From NCBI RefSeq assembly GCF_000336875.1, contig NZ_AOJK01000041.1, forward strand, positions 71,920-135,919: a stretch of 64,000 nt of DNA, read 5' to 3'. Below the pieces are notes generated by a model that searched no databases, had not been told where the DNA came from, and saw only the letters and a list, made by a program, of their open reading frames with translations. A program made the position numbers and the translations under genes. This DNA comes from Halorubrum californiense DSM 19288 (lineage in GTDB: Archaea > Halobacteriota > Halobacteria > Halobacteriales > Haloferacaceae). Shown one piece after another: positions 25,412 through 34,728 of this stretch. Numbering within the stretch: position 1 is the first letter of the stretch; every line of letters begins with the position of its first letter.

Positions 25412-26166
25412 GAGGGCCCACCTCCCGGCGACCCGGTTCCCGCGTCGCCCGCGTCGAGCCAGTCGACCCCGCCGCTCGGGAGCGCGGACGCGTCCCGGTC
25501 GCCGGCGAGGATCCGCTCGGCCAGCCGGCGGTCTCCGGGGCGGTTGACGTTGACGGCGAGGCGGGCGTCGCGGGTCGCGCGCACGGCCTCGTTGCCAGCG
25601 CCGTCGAGCGCGCCGACGACGTTGACCCCCGCGGGGACGCGGTCGGCGGCCGAGTCATCGTCGGCCGCGCTCGCGTCGGCGGCGCCGTCCCCGTACCGGG
25701 TCGCCGCGTCGGCGCTCGCGCCCAGTTCCCGCTTGCGTGCGACGGGCACGCGGACCGACAGCGAGTCGGTCCCGGCCGCGGCGCGCGCGTCGAGGACGGC
25801 GTCGACCGCCGCCCCGTCGAGCAGCGGGAGGTCGACCGCGACGGTGAGCGTCGGCGGTTCCGGGCCCTCGGCGAGCGCCGCTTGGAGGTCTGCGACGTAC
25901 CCCTCTCCGGGCGTATCGACGACGACGAGTCCGAGCGACTCCGCCGCCGCCGTACCGCCGCCGCCGGTGCCGTCCCGGCGATCGACTATCCGTTCGCGCG
26001 TCCGCGGGGTGTGCGGCGAGACGGCGGCGTACGCGGTCTCGACGCGGCTCGCGGCGAGGGCGTCGAGCGCGCGGTCGACCATCGATCGTCCGGCGACCGG
26101 CGCCAGCGGCTTCTCGCCGTCGTCGAGCCGCGTGCCGCGGCCGCCGCACATCACGAGAGCGTCCAC
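25408..26166 (-). CDS. cobY: Adenosylcobinamide-phosphate guanylyltransferase
   Basis: A 252-residue nucleotidyltransferase, the archaeal non-homologous replacement of CobU. It activates adenosylcobinamide phosphate with GTP. The MobA-like N-terminus is VDALVMCGGRGTRLDDGEKPLAPV, followed by MVDRALDALAAS, VAVDLPLLDG and PAGVNVVGA. The start is a GTG at 26166, chosen because it begins the conserved strand; the longer frame upstream is arginine-rich shadow sequence of the overlapping gene. The start lies 16 nt inside cobS. The last 40 residues (LNVNRPGDRRLAERIL and the glycine-rich end) are typical of haloarchaeal CobY. Confidence 0.88.
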   Translation of the reverse strand: MDALVMCGGRGTRLDDGEKPLAPVAGRSMVDRALDALAASRVETAYAAVSPHTPRTRERIVDRRDGTGGGGTAAAESLGLVVVDTPGEGYVADLQAALAEGPEPPTLTVAVDLPLLDGAAVDAVLDARAAAGTDSLSVRVPVARKRELGASADAATRYGDGAADASAADDDSAADRVPAGVNVVGALDGAGNEAVRATRDARLAVNVNRPGDRRLAERILAGDRDASALPSGGVDWLDAGDAGTGSPGGGPS

Positions 26167-26948
26167 GCGATCACCCCCGCGTGGAGCCCGACGACGCGGG
26201 CAAGTTCGTTCGTCGCGCCGAGTACGTCGCCGCTGATCCCGCCGAGCCGGGCGTTCGCCCACGCGAACGCGAGCGCTGCCACGCCGGCCGCGCCGGTGAG
26301 GGCCCCCGCGACGAGGGTCCCCCCGCCGAACCGGACGACCGTCGGGCCAAGCAGCGCAGCGGGGAGGGCCACGAGCGCGACACCGAGCAACGATCGCGGG
26401 CCAGAGACCTCGGTCAGCGCGGATCCGAGGCCCTCGTGCGCGGCCTCGCCGACGCAGACGAGCGCCGCGGTCGCGGCCTTCGCCCCCACCTCCGCGACGA
26501 TGACGAGGACGATCACGCTGACGGGGTAGAGGTGGACCACCTCCGCGATCGCCGTGCCGGCGGCGGCGAGGGCGACGACTGTCAGCGCGAGCGCGACGGT
26601 CCCGCCGACGCCGAGCGCGGAGTCCTTCAGCACCTCCCGGCGGCGGTCCGCGTCACCGTGGACGACCGCCGCGTCGCCGAGGTCGGCGACGCCGTCGAGG
26701 TGGGTGATCCCGGTGATGAGGTAGGCCCACGCGGCGAACGCGACGCCGACCGTGAGGCTCGGAATTCGGACCGGGAGCAGCGTCGCGGCGGCGACGGGGA
26801 GCGCGACGAGGGCGCCGATCGCGTACCCGACCGCCGGCAGCGCGGCGGGCGTCCGCCGGAACGCCTCCCAGTCCGCGTCGGCCCGACCGACGGGGACCCG
26901 CGAGCAAAACCCGAGCGCGCCCCGGAGCGCGGCGAGCGTCAGGACCAC
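26151..26948 (-). CDS. cobS: Cobalamin (5'-phosphate) synthase
   Basis: A 265-residue integral membrane enzyme that joins GDP-activated adenosylcobinamide to the alpha-ribazole ligand, the last condensation of the pathway. It has the family motifs ALRGALGFCSRVPVGRAD, then AYLITGITHLDGVADLGDA (the catalytic DGxAD) and DSALGVGG. About six hydrophobic helices follow. The start is a GTG at 26948, just inside the end of cbiB (10-nt overlap), and the first residues match family N-termini. The 3' end overlaps cobY. The longer open frame upstream is a shadow of cbiB. Confidence 0.92.
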   Translation of the reverse strand: MVLTLAALRGALGFCSRVPVGRADADWEAFRRTPAALPAVGYAIGALVALPVAAATLLPVRIPSLTVGVAFAAWAYLITGITHLDGVADLGDAAVVHGDADRRREVLKDSALGVGGTVALALTVVALAAAGTAIAEVVHLYPVSVIVLVIVAEVGAKAATAALVCVGEAAHEGLGSALTEVSGPRSLLGVALVALPAALLGPTVVRFGGGTLVAGALTGAAGVAALAFAWANARLGGISGDVLGATNELARVVGLHAGVIAWTLS

Positions 26949-27967
26949 GCGATCACCCCCGAGAGCGCGAGGAGCCAGCCGGCGGCGGCCGCGACCGCGA
27001 CGCCGCCGGCGGCGCGGACGAGCCGGACGGCGTTGCGCGCGGCCGCGGATGTCGGCGGCTCCGTCCCCCCGTCGAGGGCGTACGCGCCCGGCTTCTCCAA
27101 CCGAACCCCGAGCGCGACCGCGGCCGTCGCCATCGGCCACCCCGAGTTCGGCGAGGCCGGTTCGCGGGCCAGCGGCCGCGCGCGCCGTAGGCTCCCGGGC
27201 GACCGGGCGGCGACGGCGAGACAGCACGCCGCGGCGCGCGCCGGGAGGAACATGGCGGCGTCGTCGAGCCGGGCGCTCGCCCGGCCGATCGGCTTCGACC
27301 GGTAGCCGAGCATCGAGTCGAGCGTGTTCACGGCCTTCGCCCAGACCGCGGCCGCGACCCCCGCTGCGAGGGCGGTCGCGGCGATTTCCGCGGTCGGCGC
27401 TTCGCCGGCGACCGCGCCGACCGCGACGGCGGCCTCGGACCCGAGCGCGAACCAGAGCAGCGGCGCGACGAACCCGTCGGCGAGGTTCTCGGCCGCGCTC
27501 TCGACCGCGGCGCTCCGGAGTGCGGCCGGCGAGAGAGCGGCGGGATCGCGCCCGACGAGCGCCCGGACCGACTCGCGGGCCGCGTCGGGGTCGGCCTCGG
27601 TCTCGGCGACGACCTCGCTCGTCACGTCGAGTAGCATCCGAAGGCTTGCGGTCGAGAAGAGGGTCCCGCCCGCGACGGCGACGGCGAGGACCGGCACATC
27701 GCCGACTCGCGGTCCGTACTCGGCCGCGAGCGCGACGCCCCCGCCGGCGGCTGCGGCCGCGGCGAGCGGGAGCGCGACCGCGACCGCGACGCCGACGAGC
27801 CCCGGACGGGTCCACTCTCGGTCGAATAGCCCGACGACGCGCCCGAACAGCGCGACCGGGTGGATCCGCCGCGGCGGCTCCGCGAACGCGAGGTCCAGCG
27901 CGACGGCGAGGAGGAGCGGACCGAGGAGCGTGACGGCCGGGGGGACGAGCGTGGCGGCCGCCGTCAT
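26939..27967 (-). CDS. cbiB: Adenosylcobinamide-phosphate synthase
   Basis: A 342-residue membrane protein that couples adenosylcobyric acid with aminopropanol phosphate supplied by CobD. Recognisable parts are VALDLAFAEPPRRIHPVALF at the N-terminus, VESAAENLADGFVAPLLWF and WAKAVNTLDSMLGYRSKP. ARLDDAAMFLPARAAA and the conserved NSGWPMATAAVALGVRLEKP region lie in the last third. Five or more membrane segments are visible. The start ATG overlaps the cbiA stop (27964-27967). Its position between cbiA and cobS follows the pathway order. Confidence 0.92.
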   Translation of the reverse strand: MTAAATLVPPAVTLLGPLLLAVALDLAFAEPPRRIHPVALFGRVVGLFDREWTRPGLVGVAVAVALPLAAAAAAGGGVALAAEYGPRVGDVPVLAVAVAGGTLFSTASLRMLLDVTSEVVAETEADPDAARESVRALVGRDPAALSPAALRSAAVESAAENLADGFVAPLLWFALGSEAAVAVGAVAGEAPTAEIAATALAAGVAAAVWAKAVNTLDSMLGYRSKPIGRASARLDDAAMFLPARAAACCLAVAARSPGSLRRARPLAREPASPNSGWPMATAAVALGVRLEKPGAYALDGGTEPPTSAAARNAVRLVRAAGGVAVAAAAGWLLALSGVIAWS

Positions 27968-29289
27968 CGCTCCACCTCGTCGAGGAACGCGTCGAACGCC
28001 CCGCTCTCGGGGTGAACGTGGCAGTACGTCCCGAGCGTCCGGTGTTCGATCAGCCCCTCCCGGTCGCCGTCGATCCCGGTCCCGCGCTCCACGTCGAAGG
28101 CGAACCGGGCGTCGGCCCCGACCTCGGCCGCGGAGTAGTGGAACTCGTGGCCGCGGAGCCGGTCGCCGGACCCCGCCGTGAGGGTCCCTCGCCGGGCGCG
28201 GAGTTCGACGTGGTCGAGCGCCTGATACCGCTCCCGGCGCTCGACGGTCGCGGGGAGGACGCCCGCCATCTCGTGGGCGTCGCCCTCGACCGTCGTCAGC
28301 GTCTCCGCGAGCGCCATCAGCCCGCCGCATTCGCCGAGGACGGGCGTTCCCTCGGCCGCGGCGTCAGCGATCGAGTCGAGCGCGGGCCCTTCGGCGAGCG
28401 CGCCGGCGTGGAGTTCCGGGTAGCCGCCGGGGAGGTAGACGCCGTCGCACTGGGGGAGGTCGTCGCCGGCAGCGGGCGCGAACGGGACCACGGTCGCGCG
28501 CTCGCGCAGGCGCTCTCGGGTGGCCGGGTAGACGAACCGGAACGCGGCGTCGTCGGCGGCCGCGATCCGCGGCGCGTCGCCGCGGTCGCCTTGGGCACCG
28601 TCACCGCCGGGGGAGCCGGGCGCTCCCGCGGCCGGTTCCCGCGCGAGATCGAGCAGCCGGTCGGTCCGGAGCGACTCGGCGGCCGCGTCGAGCGCGTCGT
28701 CGTCGAGCGGCGCCTCCTCGCCCATCCGCAGGCCGAGGTGCCGGTCGGGGATCTCCAGGTCCTCGCGCGGCGGGATTCGACCGCAGTAGGCGAGCGACTC
28801 GGGGAGCGCCTCGCGGATCCCGTCCTCGTGGCGGCCGCCGTGCGCCCGCTGGGCGATCACGCCCGCCACGTCGATGTCGGCGTCGACCTCCTCGGCGTAC
28901 GCTTCGAATCCGAGCGCGGTCGCCGCGACGCTCTCCATCCCGGCGCTCGCGTCGACGACGAGGACGACCGGGAGGTCGAGCGCGGCCGCGACCCCGGCCG
29001 TGCTGGCGGCGCTGCCGTCGTACAGTCCCATCATCCCCTCGATCACGCAGACGTCGCCCTCGCCGCGGGCGTAGTTGCGGCGGAGCCCGTCCTCGCCTTG
29101 GAGCCACGGGTCGAGCGTCCGCGACGGGCGCCCGGCGACCCGCGCGTGGTGGCTCGGGTCGATGAAGTCCGGGCCCGCCTTCGCGGGCTGGACGCTCCGC
29201 CCCGCGGCCTCTAACGCGCGCAGCGCCGCGAGCGTCGCCACCGTCTTGCCGACGCCGGAGGCCGTGCCGGCGAGGACGAGTCCCCTCAC
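27964..29289 (-). CDS. cbiA: Cobyrinic acid a,c-diamide synthase
   Basis: A 441-residue ATP- and glutamine-dependent amidotransferase that forms the a and c amides, the first amidation of the corrin ring. The P-loop is [20 protein letters not shown], followed by [16 protein letters not shown] and [13 protein letters not shown]. The glutaminase domain has [16 protein letters not shown] and the nucleophile in [15 protein letters not shown]. The family end is [14 protein letters not shown], with the catalytic histidine region. A gly/asp-rich spacer at about 225-240 is extra. The start overlaps cobT by 4 nt. Confidence 0.93.
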   Translation of the reverse strand: MRGLVLAGTASGVGKTVATLAALRALEAAGRSVQPAKAGPDFIDPSHHARVAGRPSRTLDPWLQGEDGLRRNYARGEGDVCVIEGMMGLYDGSAASTAGVAAALDLPVVLVVDASAGMESVAATALGFEAYAEEVDADIDVAGVIAQRAHGGRHEDGIREALPESLAYCGRIPPREDLEIPDRHLGLRMGEEAPLDDDALDAAAESLRTDRLLDLAREPAAGAPGSPGGDGAQGDRGDAPRIAAADDAAFRFVYPATRERLRERATVVPFAPAAGDDLPQCDGVYLPGGYPELHAGALAEGPALDSIADAAAEGTPVLGECGGLMALAETLTTVEGDAHEMAGVLPATVERRERYQALDHVELRARRGTLTAGSGDRLRGHEFHYSAAEVGADARFAFDVERGTGIDGDREGLIEHRTLGTYCHVHPESGAFDAFLDEVER

Positions 29290-30383
29290 GGCGGGTCGCC
29301 TCCGTTCGCGGCGGGGCGTCCCGCTTCGCCGTCAGCCGCCGTTCGCTCCGCGAGCAGTCGGTCGGTCACGCTCGCGATCCGGTTGCGGACGGCGGCGTCG
29401 CCGACGCCCGCGCGGTCCGCGAGAGCGAGCGCCCCGCCCATGCCGACGCCCTCCTTCGCCTCGCCGCGGGCGTACGCCGCCATCGCGGGGTGGTCGCTCT
29501 CGGCGAATCCGGGGTCGGCGGCCGAGAGGGCCAGGTCGAGGTCGTCGGCGAGCGCCGGCAGGTCCGCGGTGGGGTCGCCGGCGACCAGCGACGTGGTCGC
29601 CAGCGGGAGCGGGTGATCGACGCCCGCGTGCCGGGCGAGCGCCGCCGCGGCCGCGAGTTGGGTGCCGCCCGCGAGGGTGACGTCGACCCCGGCGTCCGCG
29701 CAGCCGACGATCAGTCCGGCGACCGCGGCGAGGACGGGGTCGCCCGCCAGCCGGACCGCCTCGATCGGGTCGCCGGCCGCGTCGCCCGGGTCGAGGCCGC
29801 TCGCGTCCAGCCCCTCGTCGACGACGCGGCGCTTGCGTTCGACCGGGTTCGCCGGCAGCGACGAGGAGACGGCGGCGCGCTCGCCGAGCGCGGTCAAGGC
29901 CCCGAGCGCGGTCGTCGTCCCGCCGGGGATCGTCTCGGCGACGAGCAGTTCGGCCGGTCCGTCTTCCGTGTCACCGCCGCGCTTCGTTTCAGCCAGCTCC
30001 GGCGCCAGCGAGCGCGCGCGCTCGAAGACCGTCGCCGCTTCCGGGACCGGTTCCGGGGCGCGCACGTCGCCCCCTGGGGACGCGCCCGCGTCGCGGACGG
30101 TCGCCGCGGTCGGCGCGCCGAGTCCGGCATCGAGGAACTCGACGGGGAGCGACTCGGGGCCGAGCAGTTCCCGGACCGCCCGGGTGACGACCGCAGGGGT
30201 CGGACAGCCGCTCGGGCTCACCGGCACGGGCGAGTCCGGCGCGGGGCACCCCGCCTCGACGATCTCGAGGTCGGCGCTCGGCGTGTGGACGCGAAGCTCG
30301 GGGTCGGCGCCCGCGGCGCTGATCCCCTCGATCGCGGCCGTCTCGGTCGTCCCGGCGACGACGACGAGCCTCACGTCGCCCAT
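29286..30383 (-). CDS. cobT: Archaeal CobT: nicotinate-nucleotide-base phosphoribosyltransferase family (UPF0284)
   Basis: A 365-residue enzyme expected to make the alpha-ribotide of the lower ligand base for CobS. It belongs to the archaeal CobT branch formerly called UPF0284. Visible features include [21 protein letters not shown] at the N-terminus (shown here by its parts VVAGTTETA and GISAAGA), [42 protein letters not shown] and [18 protein letters not shown]. The end has [23 protein letters not shown] glycine/acid-rich stretch at about 130-150 is variable. It is the first gene of the operon. The presumed promoter lies in the 326-nt divergent region shared with rpl15e. Confidence 0.88.
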   Translation of the reverse strand: MGDVRLVVVAGTTETAAIEGISAAGADPELRVHTPSADLEIVEAGCPAPDSPVPVSPSGCPTPAVVTRAVRELLGPESLPVEFLDAGLGAPTAATVRDAGASPGGDVRAPEPVPEAATVFERARSLAPELAETKRGGDTEDGPAELLVAETIPGGTTTALGALTALGERAAVSSSLPANPVERKRRVVDEGLDASGLDPGDAAGDPIEAVRLAGDPVLAAVAGLIVGCADAGVDVTLAGGTQLAAAAALARHAGVDHPLPLATTSLVAGDPTADLPALADDLDLALSAADPGFAESDHPAMAAYARGEAKEGVGMGGALALADRAGVGDAAVRNRIASVTDRLLAERTAADGEAGRPAANGGDPP

Positions 30384-30710
30384 CCGGCCCCCCCTCCGTC
30401 GAGCCCGCTGAGTCCCGGCGCGGCGTCGATGTACACCACTGACGGTTCATGGATACAAGTGAACTTTAATCGGTCGACGCGCGGCGGTTCGCTCGTCTCC
30501 CCGTTCCGCTCGTCTCCCTGTCACCGTCCCCCACGCGACCCGCGGAGCGAAGCGGTTAAGAGTGAACCGCGGATAATTTCGCCAACTCGCTGGTGCGGAC
30601 ACAGCGGGCACTCGCCGCCGAGGCCGCGGTCGGACCGACCGCCGCGCGCCCCGGGACGAGACGACATGTGGCCCCTCGCGGCTGAATCGCAACCGTCCGC
30701 GCAACACACA
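30384..30710. promoter_or_regulatory. Divergent control region of cobT operon and rpl15e
   Basis: This 327-nt stretch has no gene. It holds two imperfect dyads: GTTCA-N10-TGAAC at 30445-30464 and GCGGTT-N7-AACCGC at 30552-30570. An AT-rich GGATAATTT at 30571-30579 could be the rpl15e TATA region, which would give a leader of about 110 nt. No cobalamin riboswitch-like conserved boxes are visible. The dyads are candidates for regulator sites of the cobalamin operon. Confidence 0.45.
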
Positions 30711-31301
30711 ATGGCACGAAGCTTCTACTCGCACATCAAGGAGGCGTGGCGGTCCCCCAAGGAGGGGAAATTAGCGGAGCTGCAGTGGCAGCGCAAACAG
30801 GAGTGGCGCGACCAGGGCGCCATCGAGCGCATCGAGCGCCCCACCCGGCTGGACAAGGCCCGCGAACTGGGCTACAAGGCCAAGCAGGGCGTCATCGTCG
30901 CCCGCGTGAGCGTCCGGAAGGGCGGCTCGCGCAAGCAGCGCTTCAAGGCGGGTCGCCGCTCGAAGCGCCAGGGCGTCAACCGCGTCTCGCGGCGAAAGTC
31001 GATCCAGCGCATCGCCGAGGAGCGCGCCTCGCGGAAGTACCGTAACCTCCGCGTGCTCAACTCCTACTGGGTCGGTGAGGACGGCTCCCAGAAGTGGCAC
31101 GAGGTCATCCTCGTGGACCCCGCCCACCCCGCGATCGAGAACGACGACCAGCTGAACTGGATCTGCTCGGACGACCACAAGGGTCGCGCGTACCGCGGGC
31201 TCACCTCCGCCGGCACCAAGGGCCGCGGCCAGCGCAAACGCGGCAAGGGCACCGAGAAGACGCGCCCGAGCGTCACCTCGAACGACCGGCAGGGCAAGTA
31301 G
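30711..31301 (+). CDS. rpl15e: Ribosomal protein L15e
   Basis: A 196-residue large-subunit ribosomal protein present in archaea and eukaryotes but not bacteria. The sequence is conserved throughout: MARSFYSHIKEAWRSP, then RLDKARELGYKAKQGVIVAR, RKGGSRKQRFKAGRRSKRQG, LNSYWVGEDGSQKWHEVILV and the basic C-terminal SAGTKGRGQRKRGKGTEK. It is much more basic than its neighbours, as expected for an rRNA-binding protein. The ATG follows a leader of about 110 nt and is the only start that preserves the family N-terminus. It is a single gene. Confidence 0.97.
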   Translation: MARSFYSHIKEAWRSPKEGKLAELQWQRKQEWRDQGAIERIERPTRLDKARELGYKAKQGVIVARVSVRKGGSRKQRFKAGRRSKRQGVNRVSRRKSIQRIAEERASRKYRNLRVLNSYWVGEDGSQKWHEVILVDPAHPAIENDDQLNWICSDDHKGRAYRGLTSAGTKGRGQRKRGKGTEKTRPSVTSNDRQGK

Positions 31302-31451
31302 CGCCCGCGCCGACGCCGGCGCTTTTCCTCGCGGTTCGCTCTCCCGACGAGCGGCCGCGCCGTCTCCTCCGACGAACGGCCACGGCGTCTCTCCCGACGC
31401 AAGAGCAAAGAGACCGCGTCACGTACTAGCGGACCACGTGGCGATCCACCG

Positions 31452-32912
31452 GTGACCGCGAACACCCCGATTCCGCTCGACGCGTTCGCGACCGAACTTG
31501 AGTCGCTCGACAGCGACGCGTTCGCGACGCTCGTCGGCGAGACGTACGCGGCGACCGCCGACGATGTCGAGGTCGACGCGCCGCGCGTCACGGTGTCGGA
31601 GGGTGACCGCCGGACCGAACTGCTCGCCGTCGCGGCCGCGGCCCGAGACGCGCCCGACGATCCCGTCGACATCGTCGACGTGGTCGACGCCGTCGCTCCC
31701 GACGCGATCGACGCCGTCGTCGTCGCGAGTGACTCGCTCGGCGACCTCGGCGTCGAACTCGACGCTGACCTCGTGACGCCGGCGGCCCTCCGACGGCGTC
31801 TCCTGTACGCCGTGCCGCCGGCGGAGGCGAACGCGATCGCCGACCGACTCCTCGGCACTTCGGTCCGGTCCGAAGCGTACGAGGCGGTGGATCCCGCCGC
31901 CGGCACGGCGGACGTCGAGGCGACGGATGTCGAGGCGACGGACGGCGAGGAACCGGACGACAGCGGCGTGCCGGGCGACGACGGAGCGGACGACAGCGAC
32001 GCGACCAACGACGACGTACCGAACGATGCCGCGGCAACCGGCGCCTTCGCGTCGGGCGCGACGGGAAGCGATACCGCCACCCCGCGCACCGACCGGACCG
32101 CGACCGAATCGGCCGGCGACTCGCGGACACAGGACCGACCGGCCGCCGCCGCGTCGGAGCCGAGCGGCGAGGCGACGGCGACCGCCATCGACGCGCCGAG
32201 CGATCGGCGCTCTCCGCGAACCGTCCTCGCGGCGGTCGCCGTCGCCGCGCTCCTCGTCGCGGCGGCGGGAGCCGGGTTCGCCGCCGGTACCGCCGGACTC
32301 GGCGGTCCGGACGGTATCGCCGGTGTCGGAGGCGACGGAACGACAGACCCGTCGGCGACGGACCCGGACGCGAGCGGGTCGACGAACGAAAGCGGATCGA
32401 CGAGCGACACCGACGGCGGGAGCGGGGGATCCACCGCTGACGGCGACGGCGCGAACACCGTCTCGGTCGCCGAGGGCGATCCGACCGGCGAGGCGGCGCG
32501 GAACACGGCGCTTTCCCCCACCTGCGAGCGGTCCGCGCTTCAGGTCGTCCAGATCCAGCTGAACGCGCTCCGCTACAACGACGACGAGACCAACGACGGC
32601 ATCCGGACCCTTCGGGCGTTCGCGTCGCCGGAGAACAAGGAGGCGGTCGGCTCCGTCGACCAGTACGCCGAACTGTTCGAAACGGAGCGGTACGGACCGA
32701 TGCTCACGTACGACACGGCGCAGTACTCGGTGCCGGAGATAGCCGACGACGCGGCGACCGTCGAGGTGGTCACCCGAGAGAACGGCAGCGTCACCGGCCG
32801 CTACGAGTTCCGGCTCGTCCGCGTCGGCGGCGGGAGCGGCGACACGGACACCTCCCTCGGCGACGTGGAGGACTGCTGGATGACCGACGCCGTGGCGGCG
32901 TCGAGGGAGTGA
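31452..32912 (+). CDS. Membrane-anchored haloarchaeal protein with DUF4864-like C-terminal domain
   Basis: A 486-residue protein starting at GTG. Residues 1-145 form a folded N-terminal domain (DAFATLVGETYAATADDVEV, then RRTELLAVAAAA) resembling the restriction-endonuclease-like fold used in several haloarchaeal proteins; no catalytic set is evident. Residues 150-255 are an acidic, Asp/Ala-rich linker. A single membrane helix (VLAAVAVAALLVAAAGAGFAA) follows, then another Ser/Gly/Thr/Asp-rich stretch with N-glycosylation-type sites. The C-terminal domain (VVQIQLNALRYNDDETNDGI, then RTLRAFASPENKEAVG) resembles DUF4864 and would be outside the cell. No function is known. Confidence 0.75.
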   Translation: MTANTPIPLDAFATELESLDSDAFATLVGETYAATADDVEVDAPRVTVSEGDRRTELLAVAAAARDAPDDPVDIVDVVDAVAPDAIDAVVVASDSLGDLGVELDADLVTPAALRRRLLYAVPPAEANAIADRLLGTSVRSEAYEAVDPAAGTADVEATDVEATDGEEPDDSGVPGDDGADDSDATNDDVPNDAAATGAFASGATGSDTATPRTDRTATESAGDSRTQDRPAAAASEPSGEATATAIDAPSDRRSPRTVLAAVAVAALLVAAAGAGFAAGTAGLGGPDGIAGVGGDGTTDPSATDPDASGSTNESGSTSDTDGGSGGSTADGDGANTVSVAEGDPTGEAARNTALSPTCERSALQVVQIQLNALRYNDDETNDGIRTLRAFASPENKEAVGSVDQYAELFETERYGPMLTYDTAQYSVPEIADDAATVEVVTRENGSVTGRYEFRLVRVGGGSGDTDTSLGDVEDCWMTDAVAASRE

Positions 32913-32973
32913 GTCGGCCGCGCGGCACCGCCTCGGGAACACGGTTATATCCGCGCCGGCACTGGTCACGGGC

Positions 32974-33786
32974 ATGAGCCTCTCGCTCGACGCGACCCAA
33001 CTCGACCGCTACTCCCGACACGTCATCCTCGACGACGTCGGCCCGGAGGGCCAAAAGCGGCTGCTCGACGCCCGCGCCCTCGTCGTCGGCGCGGGCGGCC
33101 TCGGCTCGCCGGCGATCCAGTACCTCGCGGCCGCGGGCGTCGGGACGATAGGCGTCGTCGACGACGACGTGGTCGAGCGCTCGAACCTCCAGCGACAGGT
33201 GATCCACGGCGACGACGACGTGGGGCGCAAGAAGGTCGACTCGGCGGCCGACTTCGTCGCCGACCTCAACCCCGACGTCGACGTCGAGCGACACGAACTG
33301 CGGCTCGACGCGGGCAACGCACGCGAACTAATCTCAGATTACGACGTCGTCCTCGACTGCTCGGACAACTTCGCCACCCGCTACGTGGTGAACGACGCCG
33401 CCCGGATCGAGGAGGTGCCGGTCTCGCACGGCGCCATCTACAAGTTCGAGGGGCAGGTGACGACGCTCTCGCCCGAGGGGCCCTGCTACCGCTGTCTATT
33501 CCCGGAGCCGCCGGAACCGGGGACCGTGCCGGACTGCGCCAGCACCGGCGTCCTCGGCGTCCTTCCCGGGACCGTCGGCTGCCTTCAGGCGACGGAGGCG
33601 GTGAAGCTGCTCATGGACGTGGGCGACCCGCTCGTCGGTCGCATGCTGTTTTACGACGCGATGGACCTCTCGTTCGAGACGGTGCCGTACGCGCGCAACC
33701 CCGACTGTCCGGTGTGCGGCGACGACGGCATCGACAGCATCGACGGGATCGATTACGCGGCCGGCTGTCAGATCGACGCGGCCTGA
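32974..33786 (+). CDS. ubaA: SAMP-activating enzyme E1 (ThiF/MoeB family)
   Basis: A 270-residue E1-like enzyme that adenylates the C-terminal glycine of ubiquitin-like SAMP proteins. In Haloferax UbaA serves both protein conjugation and sulfur transfer to molybdopterin and tRNA thiolation. The sequence has the R finger YSRHVILDDVGPEGQ, the ATP motif VVGAGGLGSPAIQYLAAAGV, VDDDVVERSNLQRQ, DCSDNFATRYVVND and the active-site cysteine in TVPDCASTGVLGVLPG. Zinc ligands are CYRC and CPVC. It lacks the C-terminal rhodanese domain, as archaeal forms do. The start at MSLSLDATQLDRY is the family start. Confidence 0.93.
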   Translation: MSLSLDATQLDRYSRHVILDDVGPEGQKRLLDARALVVGAGGLGSPAIQYLAAAGVGTIGVVDDDVVERSNLQRQVIHGDDDVGRKKVDSAADFVADLNPDVDVERHELRLDAGNARELISDYDVVLDCSDNFATRYVVNDAARIEEVPVSHGAIYKFEGQVTTLSPEGPCYRCLFPEPPEPGTVPDCASTGVLGVLPGTVGCLQATEAVKLLMDVGDPLVGRMLFYDAMDLSFETVPYARNPDCPVCGDDGIDSIDGIDYAAGCQIDAA

Positions 33787-33826
33787 TTCTCTCGGACCGG
33801 CGAGTTCGTCGACCAGCCTCGAACGG

Positions 33827-34225
33827 TCACAGCGACCGGTCGGTCATCGCGGTTTCCGCGGTGCCCCCCGACTCCTCGTCGACGAGCCCCGACCGGACGC
33901 ACCAGCGGCAGTAGCGGTAGTCGGCGCGGTTCTCGGCGCCGCAGTGGCGGCAGACGGCTGTCTCCCCGTCGGCGTCGAGCGGCGGGGGGCCGTCCTCGGC
34001 GCCTCCGTCGCTCGCTTCGCCGGTCCGGTCGGCGTCCGGCTCGCCGTCAAGTGCGAGCGCCGGCCCGACCCCCTCGCCGTCCGCGTCGGGCGACCGGGTC
34101 GCGACCGAGCCGAACAGCTCCGCGGGATCGCGGTTCCGCCTGACGAGCAGCCACGTCACCGCGAGGTTGAGCGCCGCCACGCCGACGAAGACCGCGGCGA
34201 GCGGCAGGAGCTGATCTCCCGTCAT
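33827..34225 (-). CDS. Membrane-anchored zinc-ribbon protein
   Basis: A protein of about 132 residues with one N-terminal hydrophobic helix (LLPLAAVFVGVAALNLAVTW). An acidic linker follows, and then a C-terminal four-cysteine ribbon (VCRHCGAENRADYRYCRWCV), probably cytoplasmic. The arrangement recurs in haloarchaeal small zinc proteins of unknown role. It may bind one zinc ion. The ATG at 34225 (MTGDQLLPL) is preferred to 34234, three codons upstream. It is convergent with ubaA and divergent from ridA. No function can be assigned. Confidence 0.72.
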   Translation of the reverse strand: MTGDQLLPLAAVFVGVAALNLAVTWLLVRRNRDPAELFGSVATRSPDADGEGVGPALALDGEPDADRTGEASDGGAEDGPPPLDADGETAVCRHCGAENRADYRYCRWCVRSGLVDEESGGTAETAMTDRSL

Positions 34226-34347
34226 ACGTGTCATGTTACCATTCCAGCCGCTTGTGTCTGACGGTGGGTTCGCCGCCCGCGTCCGAGATCCCGTCGCCGG
34301 CTTCCCTCCAGAGTACTCTTGAGTCCGCCGGTCGAAGACGCACCCAC

Positions 34348-34728
34348 ATGAAGGAGACCATCCACACGGACGACGCGCCGGCGGCGGTGGGCGCGTACAG
34401 TCAGGCGACGACCGACGGCGACATCGTGTTCACGGCCGGGCAGATCCCGCTGACGCCCGAGGGCGACCTGCTCGACGACGCGCCCATCGCGGTCCAGACC
34501 GAGCAGGCGCTCGACAACCTCCTCGCGGTGCTGGAGGAGGCGGGCGCCGCCCCCGAGGACGTGCTCAAGACGACGGTGTTCCTCGCCGACATGGACGACT
34601 TCGACGAGATGAACGAGACGTACGCCGGCTACTTCGACGAGTCGCCGCCGGCCCGCTCCGCGGTCGAAGCGGGCGCGCTCCCGAAGGGCGCCGGCGTCGA
34701 GATCGAGGCGGTCGCCGTCGTCGAGTAG
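34348..34728 (+). CDS. ridA: RidA family enamine/imine deaminase
   Basis: A 126-residue protein of the YjgF/UK114 family. RidA hydrolyses reactive 2-aminoacrylate and related enamines from PLP enzymes such as threonine deaminase, which is encoded at 49632. The family arginine and glycines are visible in IVFTAGQIPLTP, VQTEQALDNLLAVLEEAG, LKTTVFLADMDDFDEMNETY and the trimer-interface motif PARSAVEAGALPKGAGVEIE. The start at 34348 (MKETIHTDDAPAAVGAYSQ) matches the usual N-terminus. The next gene begins one base after its stop. Confidence 0.93.
   Translation: MKETIHTDDAPAAVGAYSQATTDGDIVFTAGQIPLTPEGDLLDDAPIAVQTEQALDNLLAVLEEAGAAPEDVLKTTVFLADMDDFDEMNETYAGYFDESPPARSAVEAGALPKGAGVEIEAVAVVE

Noticed and set aside
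30384-30710. Cobalamin riboswitch before cobT
   Set aside because: No conserved B12-box or multi-stem core is visible, and such riboswitches are bacterial.
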